Shown in pieces: positions 37,601 to 49,600 of a stretch of DNA of 64,000 nt; the first letter of the stretch is position 1, and the number at the start of each line of letters is the position of its first letter. Source of the DNA: Chrysogorgia sp. JL179-B06 (taxonomy: Eukaryota; Cnidaria; Anthozoa; Scleralcyonacea; Chrysogorgiidae); assembly GCA_035772405.1 (NCBI GenBank), contig JAYKKM010000226.1, forward strand, positions 1,488,001 through 1,552,000, written 5' to 3'. The notes under the pieces were generated by a model that did no database searches, was not told where the DNA came from, and saw nothing but the letters and a program-made list of their open reading frames with translations. A program made the position numbers and the translations under genes.

Positions 37601-40600
37601 TATAAGCGAACGGGAATCAGAAAAGTTCCAAATTTCCGGCTTCCGTAAAGAAAATTATTTTTAATCCACGAAATAAAAGCTTTTTACTCGCGCTACCTGT
37701 GGTAGCACGAGTCTTAAATTCGGCTTCGTTATTTTATTTATTTTTGGGTTTCCACAAATTTGCAAAATTGCGCAATAATATTCCCCCGTCAGGCTTTTTT
37801 TCAGATATGTTGCAGGTCAATAGCCGAGTTCTTTCTTTTCGACAGCTTTGTTTTGGTCGAGATGTTCTCCGACTCACAAATCCTACCAACATCTCGCCCA
37901 AAGGTAAAGCCGGTCCAAAAGAAAGAACTCTCAGAACCGTGGACGAAACGTCAACATGCACATGCATCACAGTTTCACAGAGCCTATACATGCAAGCGAA
38001 TTAAAGCGATTTCGGACTTTCCTTTTATTGTCAATGAATCGCAGTCGGAAAAGCATTTACGAGATCTATAAACCCGCAAATCATTGCAAAGATTCTCTCG
38101 AGCTTCCGAAGGACAGGGAAGTATTATTATACTGTGTTGACATTTATCTCGTGAAACTCCGTAATATTTATCATTATGAAACGTGTTTTTGTCCGATTTA
38201 AATCAATTCTATATCGAAATGATCCATTGAATCTGGCGAATCGAACGCTGTAGGTTTCGTCTACTTAAAATGTGAAGATCAGATGTTATATGAGAAAATG
38301 CGTAAGCGATTAAAGTAACCAAAACTCATCTTTAAAATCACCCGGTGTTTCACCCGGTGATTCAATGCTTTTATGTCCATTAAACCGATGTAATTTCGTA
38401 ACAGAGATGTTTCGTATACCTTGCCGTTGACTTTTATATAAGTTTTGACACGCTAAGGCCTTCAATCGAACAGATATTAGAAAAAAGATTATCAACTTCA
38501 TGCAGACGCCTGATTTTTCTTCGTTCCCCTCATCAATCTTGCATATACCATACAATCAAAATAAACAGTTCTAGCCCAACTCTACGTAACTACATTGCTT
38601 CTAAAAGTTTCCCACTTCTTTAAACGAGCGCTGCACAACGCCTTCAGTGCCTGATTACAGAAACCAGTAGCCCGAGTAAACGCCTGGACAGGCGTCTTGT
38701 TGTATCTACTGCGCGCACGCAGTAGATATAATGCTATCGTGTTGTTAGTAAGTAAGTAAGTAATAATAGAATACCTTCGGAGCCAATCAAAACACAGAAA
38801 AATGGAACGAAGATGAACGACTGCTACCAATTAAATTCAAAATGGCGGCGGTCTATTCACTTTTCAAATTTCAATATAATCTTCAGTATTTTGACACAAA
38901 CACCAACAACACCCAGAGCAAAAATTGGTAAGTTATGAAACAAGACTTTTTTTAAAGCGCAAATGACTTACGAAGTGTACGTCGAACAAGTCACAGTTAT
39001 TTCTCAGCTGTCGGTTAGTTAAACGTATGTGGTTGGCAGCAGCTTGCTTTCAGATTGAAAGTCACTTCCTTATGGTCGTATGGCTTACAAACATTCAGTG
39101 ATTTAGATGAACTCAAAAATGTTTGTTTCAAGTAATAGATCAAACACGAGAAAGAGTGTTTCATCCGACATCCAATCCCCGAGAAATAGGTTTATTTAAA
39201 TAAATTTTAACCGAATTAACCTTATTACTTGACCTTATTATATTAAAATTAACTAATTAATTAAAATTAACTAATTATATTAAAATTAACTAATTAACTA
39301 ATTAATATTATATTAGAATTAACCTTATTACTTAACCTTATTATATTACAGTTATGTGGGGGGGGGGGGGATCGATCATCGGATGCAGTGTGGAGGCGCA
39401 ATTTCACATATGGCTAGATTTCTCAGCGGTTTTCTCACCGAAATGAGGGAGAACTTCATCTATCGTACGTGATAAACTGCAAAACAACTCTAATATATTA
39501 TGTTAATGTTAAAACATATTAAAACAATTCAAAATAAAAAATTTTCATGAATATTTAACAGCAATATTACCTAAATTTACCCTAAATTTCTTTCAAAAAG
39601 TGCCCGAAATTTTAATTCTTAAAATTATCCCCGCATGGTACGCCTATATTATTTGGTGTCTTACTCTATGTTCTAAAATACATTTGGGGAATGGGGAGAG
39701 CATTCTTACGCTTTTTTCATGCTCTCCCAACTTTCCGCGTGCATCCACTAATTTAAAAAGCGTTTACATTGACGTTTTCAATTATACGAAATATTATCTC
39801 TAATCCAGTGCATGAAATTCACCCGGATATCTGTGATTTGTTTTATTTCGCAACTGCATTTTGTGGATAATCTCCGCTAAACTGTGTTTGCTACGAAGGT
39901 TATTTTTCTTGGTAAACGGTGCTTTTTAGTGCTGGTTTTTGTTATACAATTAGACGCAGCTTCAGACACTCGGAGTAGAAAAGATAATAGCTAAAGCAAG
40001 TTTGACCGAAGAACAATTGAATTGGTATCTCAGCAACCCTCCTTCAGGTTTGTATTCTGTCTTCCTTTGTAGAATTACTAAAGTACTGTAAACTTCCGAT
40101 AATAAGCCCTGGGCTTATATTTATTCAAAGGACGTTTTTGTGGGCTTTTCGGAAGGCTTATTATTCGTGGGAATTTTGCCTTTCCAAGTTAGTTGGGCTT
40201 ACTATTATTGGATGGGTTTTGGTGTCCAATGTTTTCAAACGTTTCCAAACTACTCTCCTAACTTATTCCTTTTCCTTCCACAGGGATTCACCCAATCTTG
40301 TGGCAACAAGCGAGAAAAGACAACCCTCAACCTCACAGGTGGTTCTTGTAATGTTTAGATTTTTATGAAATTAATATACTGCGTGTGCTATATGTTCTTT
40401 TATTATATGATTTTGACGCAGTTTTGGATATGATATGAAAAGGAGAAATAAGAGAACTTCAATGTATCGTAAAATATTTAAGTAAGAGTACTTAGTACGT
40501 ATATTTATGGACGACGTTTCGGACGATGTGTCCTCCTTCATTGCCAATAAAGCTACAGTGAAATCTGAGAGTGGAATACACAGTACACACTAAATTATGT

Positions 40601-43600
40601 ATTTCACTGTACTATACCTGTCCAGTTTTACCGGTTTGAAAGAGGTAAAATCTGCTTCATATGACACTCCAAGCTAAACTCTCCGTTCATTAACGGCATT
40701 GAAGTCGAACTAAGCTTTGAGGTTTTTAATTTTTTAATTCTGACAATTTTAATACTGCGTTTTTAACTGATTGCTATTGACCACACATTTTTGCCCATTT
40801 TTAAGATCGCTCTACTGCTGTACCGAACTTAATCTACTGTCGTACCAAGCACTACATGGGGCGACGTTTGAAACCATTTGATTCAGTAGACGGAATTAAT
40901 AGGCTATACCGTGCTACACGGTACAAACTAAGAGCATGAATCATGAAAATGGTTTTGTTTAGCAGGTTTATTTTTATTTTCAATTTACAACATGTGACGG
41001 GGGCGATGCATTAAGTTTGACATTGCAAACCACTGCCACGCTATCACGTTGGGAAAATTGAAACATTTGATACCCTTTAATATCGTTTAGCTATACCCTT
41101 GAGATTTTAGTCTTGATTAAGGGGGTCGCCACCCAGTGTCTTGTCACTGCATACGATGATATTCTCTTAAATCTCGCATGTGAGATTTTACCAACACGCG
41201 TAGATAAAATTCGTATCTCCGCGATGTAATGTAATATCCTCAATGTATTAGTTGCAAGACCTTAATACACACACATCATGTCTTGTGTTCCGAACTTAAT
41301 TGTTTTACAGTATTGGTTTTGCGTACTTTTTAAGGCTTGTACCTGTTCCAATTTTGGGATTTGAACAACTTCACAACAGGATTAAATTTCAACAGCAAGA
41401 AACAACTCTTCACCAGAAAGCACTTGAAGTAGGTTTTTGCAGTTTTAAGCATACTTTTGACGTCCCTTATTTTTAATTTTAATTACTTATTCTATTTTTA
41501 TAGGTTTTGCAATCATGCGCATAGGCATGACAAACCTTCTCTAACAGTATCCTCCTCTAACGGTATCCGCCTCCCTCTATGACGGTATCCACCACTCTCT
41601 AACGGTCTTCGCATCCCTCTCTAACGGTCTCCACCTCCCTATCTAACGGTCTCCACCTCCCTCTCTAACCGCCTCCCTCTCTAACCGCCTCCCTCTCTAA
41701 CCGCCTCCCTCTCTAACCGCCTCCCTCTCTAACGGTCTCCACCGCCCTCTCTAACGGTCTCCGTCTCCCTTTCTAAGGTTCTCCACCTCCCTTTCTAACG
41801 GTTTCCACCTCCCTCTCTAACGGTTTCCACCTCCCTCTCTAACGGTTTCCGCCTCCCTTTCTAACGGTCTCCGTCTCCCTCTCTAACGGTTTCCACCTCC
41901 CTCTCTAACTGTCTCCACCTCCTTTTCTAACGGTCTCCGCCTCCCTCTTTAAGGTTCTCCACTTTCCTCTCTAACGGTATCCGCATGCCTCTCTAACAGC
42001 ATCCACCTCCCTCCTAACGGTCTCCGCTTCCCTATTTAATGGTCTCCATACACCCGTCTCTAACGGTCTCCGCGGCTGGTCCAGACCATTTCCTTGTAAA
42101 ACCGACACCCCTTTAAAGGTCCGTCAACACGCTAGGTGATTTCTTACAATTGTTATCTTTATGTATACGAGAGTGAAAAGGGCGTTTTAAAACACAGGGT
42201 TCGTGCAAAACTTGAATGTCCTTGAAAGTACTTGAATTTAAAAAAAAATTCAAGGACTTGAAAGTCCTTGAATTTATGAAGTTCTTGAATCCTTCATAAT
42301 TTAATTTTTATGACATTTTTTGAAAGAGAGAATTTTGTCACCATCCTGCGCGAGTTCGCTTCCTTGATAACGTTCATCTCTCAGGTAGTTTGAAATTGAT
42401 TGAAGTGGCAAGTATAAGTAACAGTTTTCCACTGTTTTCCAAAGCCTTCTTTGCAGCCCTTTGGTCCTTGCATTTCCTGATATATGGCCTTGAAAGTCCT
42501 TGAATTTCTCCCTCCCTAACCTGAACGAACTCTGAAAACATTTACCAGCGAATCATAAGAATTGCCCCACATAGAATGGATTGCATACGTATGAGAATTT
42601 CCTAACTGGGCCTTCGAAGGAAAGTATATCGGAGATGGCGCCAGAGTGAGAAGAGATCACTTGAAACCGTGCATATTTCCAACACTTTTAACTTTTGTTT
42701 AGGTGTTGTCAGATGATATAGTTCACTTACAACAAAAGCACACAGAGACCATGACAAAGTTGGCTCAATATAAAAGGCGTTGCCTTGATCTTAGTCACCG
42801 ATTATTACAGGTATACTAGTCTACGAACATTTTTTTTAATGAATAACTTTGGTTACTTTGTTACTTTCGTGATGATATAACATGTACCAGTGAACGTACA
42901 TTAAAATAGTTTGCACTTTCTTAATAAGAATAAATATGAAAGTTTTTAAGTTCTCAAAAGAACTGGAAAGAATATGAAAAAGAAAAGTAAGAGAACTTCA
43001 TATGTTGAAAACTACGAAGATAATATTACTTACGTATTTTTATGGACGACGTTTCGGACGAGGTGTTCTTTTTTCAAGTCAGAAGGACACATCGTCCAAA
43101 ACGTCGTCCATGAAAACACATAAGTACTCTTACTTAAGTATTTTTCGACATATTGAAGTTCTGTTCTGAAGTTCTCTAACGTCTGCACGGTTTTAGCAAA
43201 CAAGATCTAGTTGGGTACGAGTCAGTTTAGCTTTCCCATGATATAGTTATCTAACAATTGAGTTAACTAACACACTGCCATACATATAGGATAGTTGCTA
43301 CAACAGGAATATTTATTATATTAATCCTAGAACCCTATGTTGTTAACACTTCTGTTGTTAAAGTGCATATGGAACGAAAATGAAACTTGATGAACTTTGT
43401 GCGACAACTTGGTATATACTTCATGGTAACACTAGACCGGATTTCCATCTGTTTTTTATACCCCTAACCCCAACCGTAACCCAAATCCTAACCCTAACCC
43501 TAACCCTACCCCTAACCCTAACCGTAACTCTAATCCTAACCATAACCCTAACAATAACCGTAAAATACGGTGGGAGACTATATGTATTGTTACCATGAAG

Positions 43601-46600
43601 TATATCCCGACAATTTCAACCTATGAGTCCTATGACGTAAATATCTTTGCAGCCAGGTAGCCTGCAGAGTTAATTTCCAATAGCAAAATTCCTGTGGTCG
43701 GGCTGTAAGCAATCGCGTTTGCAAAGGTATTTACGTCACTACTAGTCTCAGTCTCCTTATAAATTGTCGTATAAATCAGGGGTAGAAGTAAGTGGAAAAG
43801 TGATTTTCCAGTGGAATTGTTTCTTCAAAAATATCAAATAAATTTTTTTATTTCATAGGCCCTTTAAAATTAGCGGTTTTTTCATGATTGACCGAAACAG
43901 TATAACCGTATAAAAGCACCCTATGTAACAGCAGTCGCGGTTTTTAAATCTAATTTCTTTACTTAATTAGGTGATATCGAGACAAGAAGTCAAACGAAAA
44001 ACTGGTTGCTCTATACAACTGGATGAAGAAGGGTTAAGGTAAATTCATAAATAGTCGCACTATATTTTAAGATTTTGTGTAATGGTGAACCATGGTTAAC
44101 ACATTCTTTTATGGTTAGAAATCTTAAATGTGACTTGAAGCTTGGTTATTTCAATATAGTAAATTGTTTGCTACTGAAGCTTTAACGCAAACACGGAAAA
44201 TGTTTCTGAGCCCCGACGGGAATTGAATCTAACCGGAGATCATGAAGGTTGCGGGTTGGATTTCCGTCAGTGGCTCAAAAACATTTTTCTGAGTTTGCGT
44301 TAAAGCTTGAGTAGTAAACAATTTACTATATTGAAATAACTCATTTAATATATTGTGATAACGAGATACAAACATATCGAGACTGCTCAATAGCAATCTT
44401 ATTTGTCTTGTCCATTTTCAGTAGTCTTCAACTGACTATAGTAATTGGAATTTTTATTTTCTTGTGAGAGAACGTGAAAATGTAGTGTAAAACACATTTT
44501 GGTTGGGGATATTTAAAGCTTCATTTTGGTTGGGGATAGCGTAGTAAACTGATGTAACATAAATTTTGTTGGGTTTATAAGAATGATGTATGGTGAGGTA
44601 CATTACCTGCCTACCTGCCTATGAGTGGTGTCCGATCCGCTGTAATTTTTATTTGACTGGATTCTCTGCCCCAGTTCTTAGTCCACACGGATGCGTTTTG
44701 AAACTATAATTACGCATCCATGTGGATGGTGTCAGAGTGATATTGTCAAGTCGATATCATACAAACTAGAACTCCTCCATCTTGAGAACCTTGAACAATC
44801 GTTTCCAAAAGTTTCCATTTTCATCTGTCATTTCATCTGGTCATTTCTTATTGACCATATAATAACTAATGCTCCAGAGAACATTTCTGATTCTGGTGTT
44901 ATCCATACTGGTATAAGCGATCATAGTTTAGTATTTGCAATCAGGAAGATTTCTGTTGTTAAGAAACAAGAAAAAATAGCTGAAATTAGAAATATGAAAA
45001 AATTTCACTGGGAAAATGTGTATTTTTTTGCTGATGATCCAAATGCAAAATGGGAAATTTGGAAAAAACTTTTCTTAGATGTCTTAGATAAACATGCACC
45101 TCTTCAGCATAAAAAGATTAGAACAAAAGGTGTCCCTTGGATTACGACTTCCATAAGAGAACTTATTAATACAAGGGACAAACTTAAAAGAAAAGCCATT
45201 ATTACAAACCTTGAAAACGATTGGTTAAATTATAAGAGCAGTAGAAATAAAGTAAATATCGAACTAAGAAATGCCAAAAAAGATTACTATTCCACGAGGA
45301 TTGCTGGAGAAAAACACAATCCTAAAAAGGCTTGGAAAACTATAAACTGTTTATTAGGAAGACAAAACAAACCAACTATTGTAAACGAGCTAAAACTTGG
45401 TGAAAATAGTTTAACAAACTCCAAAGATATAGCAGAGGGTTTTAATGACTATTTTTCAAATATTGGCCCAAATTTAGCTAGCCAAATTGATACCTCTAAT
45501 TTCAATTTTGAAATATATGTCAAGAATGCTAAATCAGAGTTCACTGCATTTCAGCCAGTCCTACCAGCTTCTGACTGGTCTTTCAAGCAATAAAGCCACA
45601 GGTGTTGACAAGATTTCTTGTAAAATTATTAAGATAGCTTCACCTGCTATTTCAGATTCGCTTACACATATTTTTAATCAGGCTATTACTCTATCCTCTT
45701 TCCCAAATGAATGGAAAACGGCTAGAGTGGTACCCCTTTACAAAATTGGCCAGAAAAATATGGCAGGAAATTACAGACCAATTTCTATCCTACCCAGCCA
45801 TTAGCAAAATTATGGAGAGAATACTATATGATCAACTGTATAGCTACTTATCCAAATTTAGACTCCTAAGTGATAGTCAATTTGGTTTTCGAAAGTTCCA
45901 TTCCACAGCTAATGAATATAGACAAGAAAATGTTCAACTTAGTAGTCGTAATTGACTTAAAAAAAGCATTTGATACAGTTGATCATCTAATATTATTGAG
46001 AAAATTGGAGCTCTACGGCGTAAAAGGTCAAGCTTTATCCTTTCTCAATTCATATCTCTCAAATCGAAGTCAGAAATGCCAAATGAATGAATCCATTTCG
46101 TCAGAGAGAATGATTAAATGTGGTGTACCACAAGGCTCTATCTTAGGGCCACTGTTCTTTCTATTATACATCAATGATTTGCCTCAATGTCTATCTAAAA
46201 CTAAACCTCGGTTATTTGCTGATGACACAAATATAACAGCTTCTGGAGACTCGATATCTCATCTTGAAACTGCAGTGAATTCTGATTTAGAAAACCTTAG
46301 AAAATGGTTAATTGCCAATAAACTTAGCCTTAATGTCGCAATAACTAATAACTGAATTCATATCAATGGGCTCAAAGCAAATGATTAAAAGTATTTCAAA
46401 TTTGCAACCAAAAATCGAAATTGACCACAAACCAGTTAAACAAGTGTATGAGTACAAAACTCTTGGAGTGACAGTAGACCAGCATTTGTCGTGGAAGGGT
46501 AATACTGAAAACATTTGCAAAAAAATAACATCGGGAATCTCTGCTCTTAGACGCTTAAAGGAATTTGTAGACAAACAAACCTGCTTTCCGTTTACAATGC

Positions 46601-49600
46601 TATTGTTCGGCCATATTTCGATTATTGCTGTGAAGTATGGGATGTGTTTGGTGAAACACAGTCGAAACAACTCCAAAAACTCCAAAATAGGGCTGCTCGA
46701 ATTATCATGAATATGACGAATGACACAGATCATTCTGTTGCGTTACAAGCATTGGGTTGGAAGGCACTTAAAACAGAAAGGAAGAAAGCTAAGGCCAAAA
46801 TGATATACAAATTATTAAATAACATGGGTCCTCAGTCACTCGCTAATTTATTCACATATAAAAGTGAGATGACCAGCTATAATCTTCGAAACATTTCAAA
46901 TAGTCTTTGTTTACCGAAGCCACGTACTGATAGTATGAAAAAAGTTTTATGTACGATGGAGCATTCCTTTGGAATTCTATTCCGAAGGAAATTAAAGAGA
47001 GCAAATCCATTTCTTCCTTTCGAATGAAAATCGCTGCTTACTTTAATTGTTAAAAGCAAATATATGCGTCTGTAAATAGATTATTACCTTGTATACTATA
47101 TATACACCTATAAATAGATTATTATAATATTTTTATACTATATTTTATATATTGTAAATAGCTTTAAAACACTTTTCTTATATACTGTTACTGTATTATT
47201 CTTCTATTATACACGCCCCTCGTGGAAATCAGCTACGGTTGACGAGGTCAGCGTGTTTAAATAAAGTTTTCTATCTATCTATCTTCTATCTACCACATAT
47301 GTCTATGAGCTAGAAGACACAGGTTCAAATCCTGGGTCGGACCACCACTCAGGATCTTTGAGGAGAAAGTGCTGCCTTTGCAATAATACCAGCAAATGGT
47401 AAGACTTTCGGGTCTTCTCGGATAACGACCTTAAATCGTAGGCCCTCGGAACCCCTATCAATTGGGCTTCTAACCTGTTCGGGTATTCCGTTCACCTAAA
47501 AGGGTGATAAATGTAATAAACTAAAAAAAATTCATCATGATATAGGACGATACAGGGTTGCGTTTTCAAACGTTTCCACTTTTATTGGAGAGCGTTTTTA
47601 AAAAAAGTTTACGTTTTTCCCGAAAATAGAACATCATGAGTAGTGGCACTACATGTGTTGCTGACTGTGTCCAACCCACCCAAGTTATTAAGTGCTTATT
47701 AAAGTGCTAATGTTTATATTGTTTTGTGTGATTTCATTTTCACGTTTACTGTTATTTATACACGCAGGATAATATCATATATAATTATGGGGGGTGGGCC
47801 ATGCACCTGCATGACATTAAAACGTAGAGATATCAAATAGCCGTTAGCCCAATATTTAAATGACCGTAATTTATATGATAATATCTTTTGACAGAATTCA
47901 GTTGGAGTCGAACTTAGTAGCATTAAATGCACCCACCCAGTTCAAGGTCAGTTGCGTTTTAGTAGTCTTCTGTATAAAACTTTATAAACATTATGTTAAA
48001 GTGAACCACGTGCCCTCTTCCCGTCCTTCCATTCTTTAACTATAATTCTTCAGGCCAACATCACTCTAAAAATGTGTGTAGTTTTTACAACCCTTTTTGT
48101 CGACGAATTAACACACGAGGAGCCATGTTTTTTGCACACCTTGAAGTTAAAGAGAAGTTAAAAATCGAACCCGTTGGTTCGTCTTCTGGTGGTTTATACA
48201 GCAAAGAAGGAAATAAGTTATAGGTTTGTTGAAAACAACATTGTAATTAGTAATGTTAAGAATTTTCATCTTGATGTTTCTAATTCGTAAGTTATTGCTC
48301 GTAAAGTTTCAAGTGATTTCGTTACGTCATTGATCATCTCATTTGCGGGTGAAGTTCCATATAAATCCAGAAATGACGTCACATAGACTATCGGTAGTAA
48401 ATTTCGAAATTAAAATCAGCTGTTATTTCAAAAATAAAGCATTATCGTAAGAGTTAGGGTTAGTATTAGGTTGAGGGTTAAGGTTAGGATTATAGGGTAA
48501 GGTTTGGGTTAGGACTATGTTTTAAATTTGGGGATATTTATATGGACAGTCAGCCTCATTTCCATATCAAACAAATCGAAATATCTCAAGAACGAAGTGA
48601 GATATGGACGAGCTGTAAACACGCCATTCTTTATCATTTGAAGAGTAAAATAATAGTTAAATAAGTAACTTTAACGAGGCACAAAATTGTTATTGTTTTT
48701 CTAGGGTCGTCTGAACGAGCTTGTTGCTCAACTCCGCCTTCAGCAACAAATGATCGGTAACCCTCTTGATGTACGTTATTCGATGGAAAAGTCTATGCAG
48801 GCTGATATCAAACAGGTAATAGCAATAACTATAGAGTTGCCCCTATTGCCAAAACCAGTAGCGTTTGGTGCTCTCTCCTCCGCAGAGGCTTCCAATGCGG
48901 AAAGGGGGGGGGGGGGGGGGGGTTAATGGGTTGAGATAAGGAACGCGGTAGAGGGTAATAAGACAAAGAAAACCGCTGAAATTCGGAACGCGGGCGAGGG
49001 GAGGGAAGAGACCTCTGCCAGATTTCTGGCGATATCTTGACGAACTCGGCGATTTCTTAGTTTTATATCTCGTCAATCCTTTTGTTTCTCGTTCTAATTT
49101 TTCATGTAAGGAGACATGCGACCAAGAGCATTTGGCTGACGTCTTAATTTTTGTATTTTAACGTTGTTTTGATGCGATGGAAGAGCCTGATGATAATTTA
49201 CACTCGAGCCAGTAGGCAGTTGCTGTTGATATGAACTGTTCTGAAGGTTCTGACGTCGATATTTTGAGTAGGCTACATCATTCCAAAATATCTCGATCGA
49301 TGGTAAGTTTGTCTAGAACAAACGGGACAAAGAAACTCTGTACATGAATTATTCAGATTATAAACGTACGTCATGTTGCTCTCTCGAATATATCAAATAA
49401 GATTGCACCCCCGGTTTGGGCGCCATATTTGGCCTGAAATCTGGCAGAGGCTTCTTCCCTCCCCTCTCCCGCATTCCGAATTTCAGCGGTTTTCCTTATT
49501 CCATTACCCTCTACCTATTCCCTATCCCAACCCATTATCCCAACCCATTACCCCCTCTGCGGAGGAGAGAGGCATTTGGCATGTATCTTATTTTACAAAG

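Noticed and set aside
41515..42075. CRISPR-like array
   Set aside because: Units of about 22 bp abut without unique spacers, in a spliced animal gene; it is a minisatellite.
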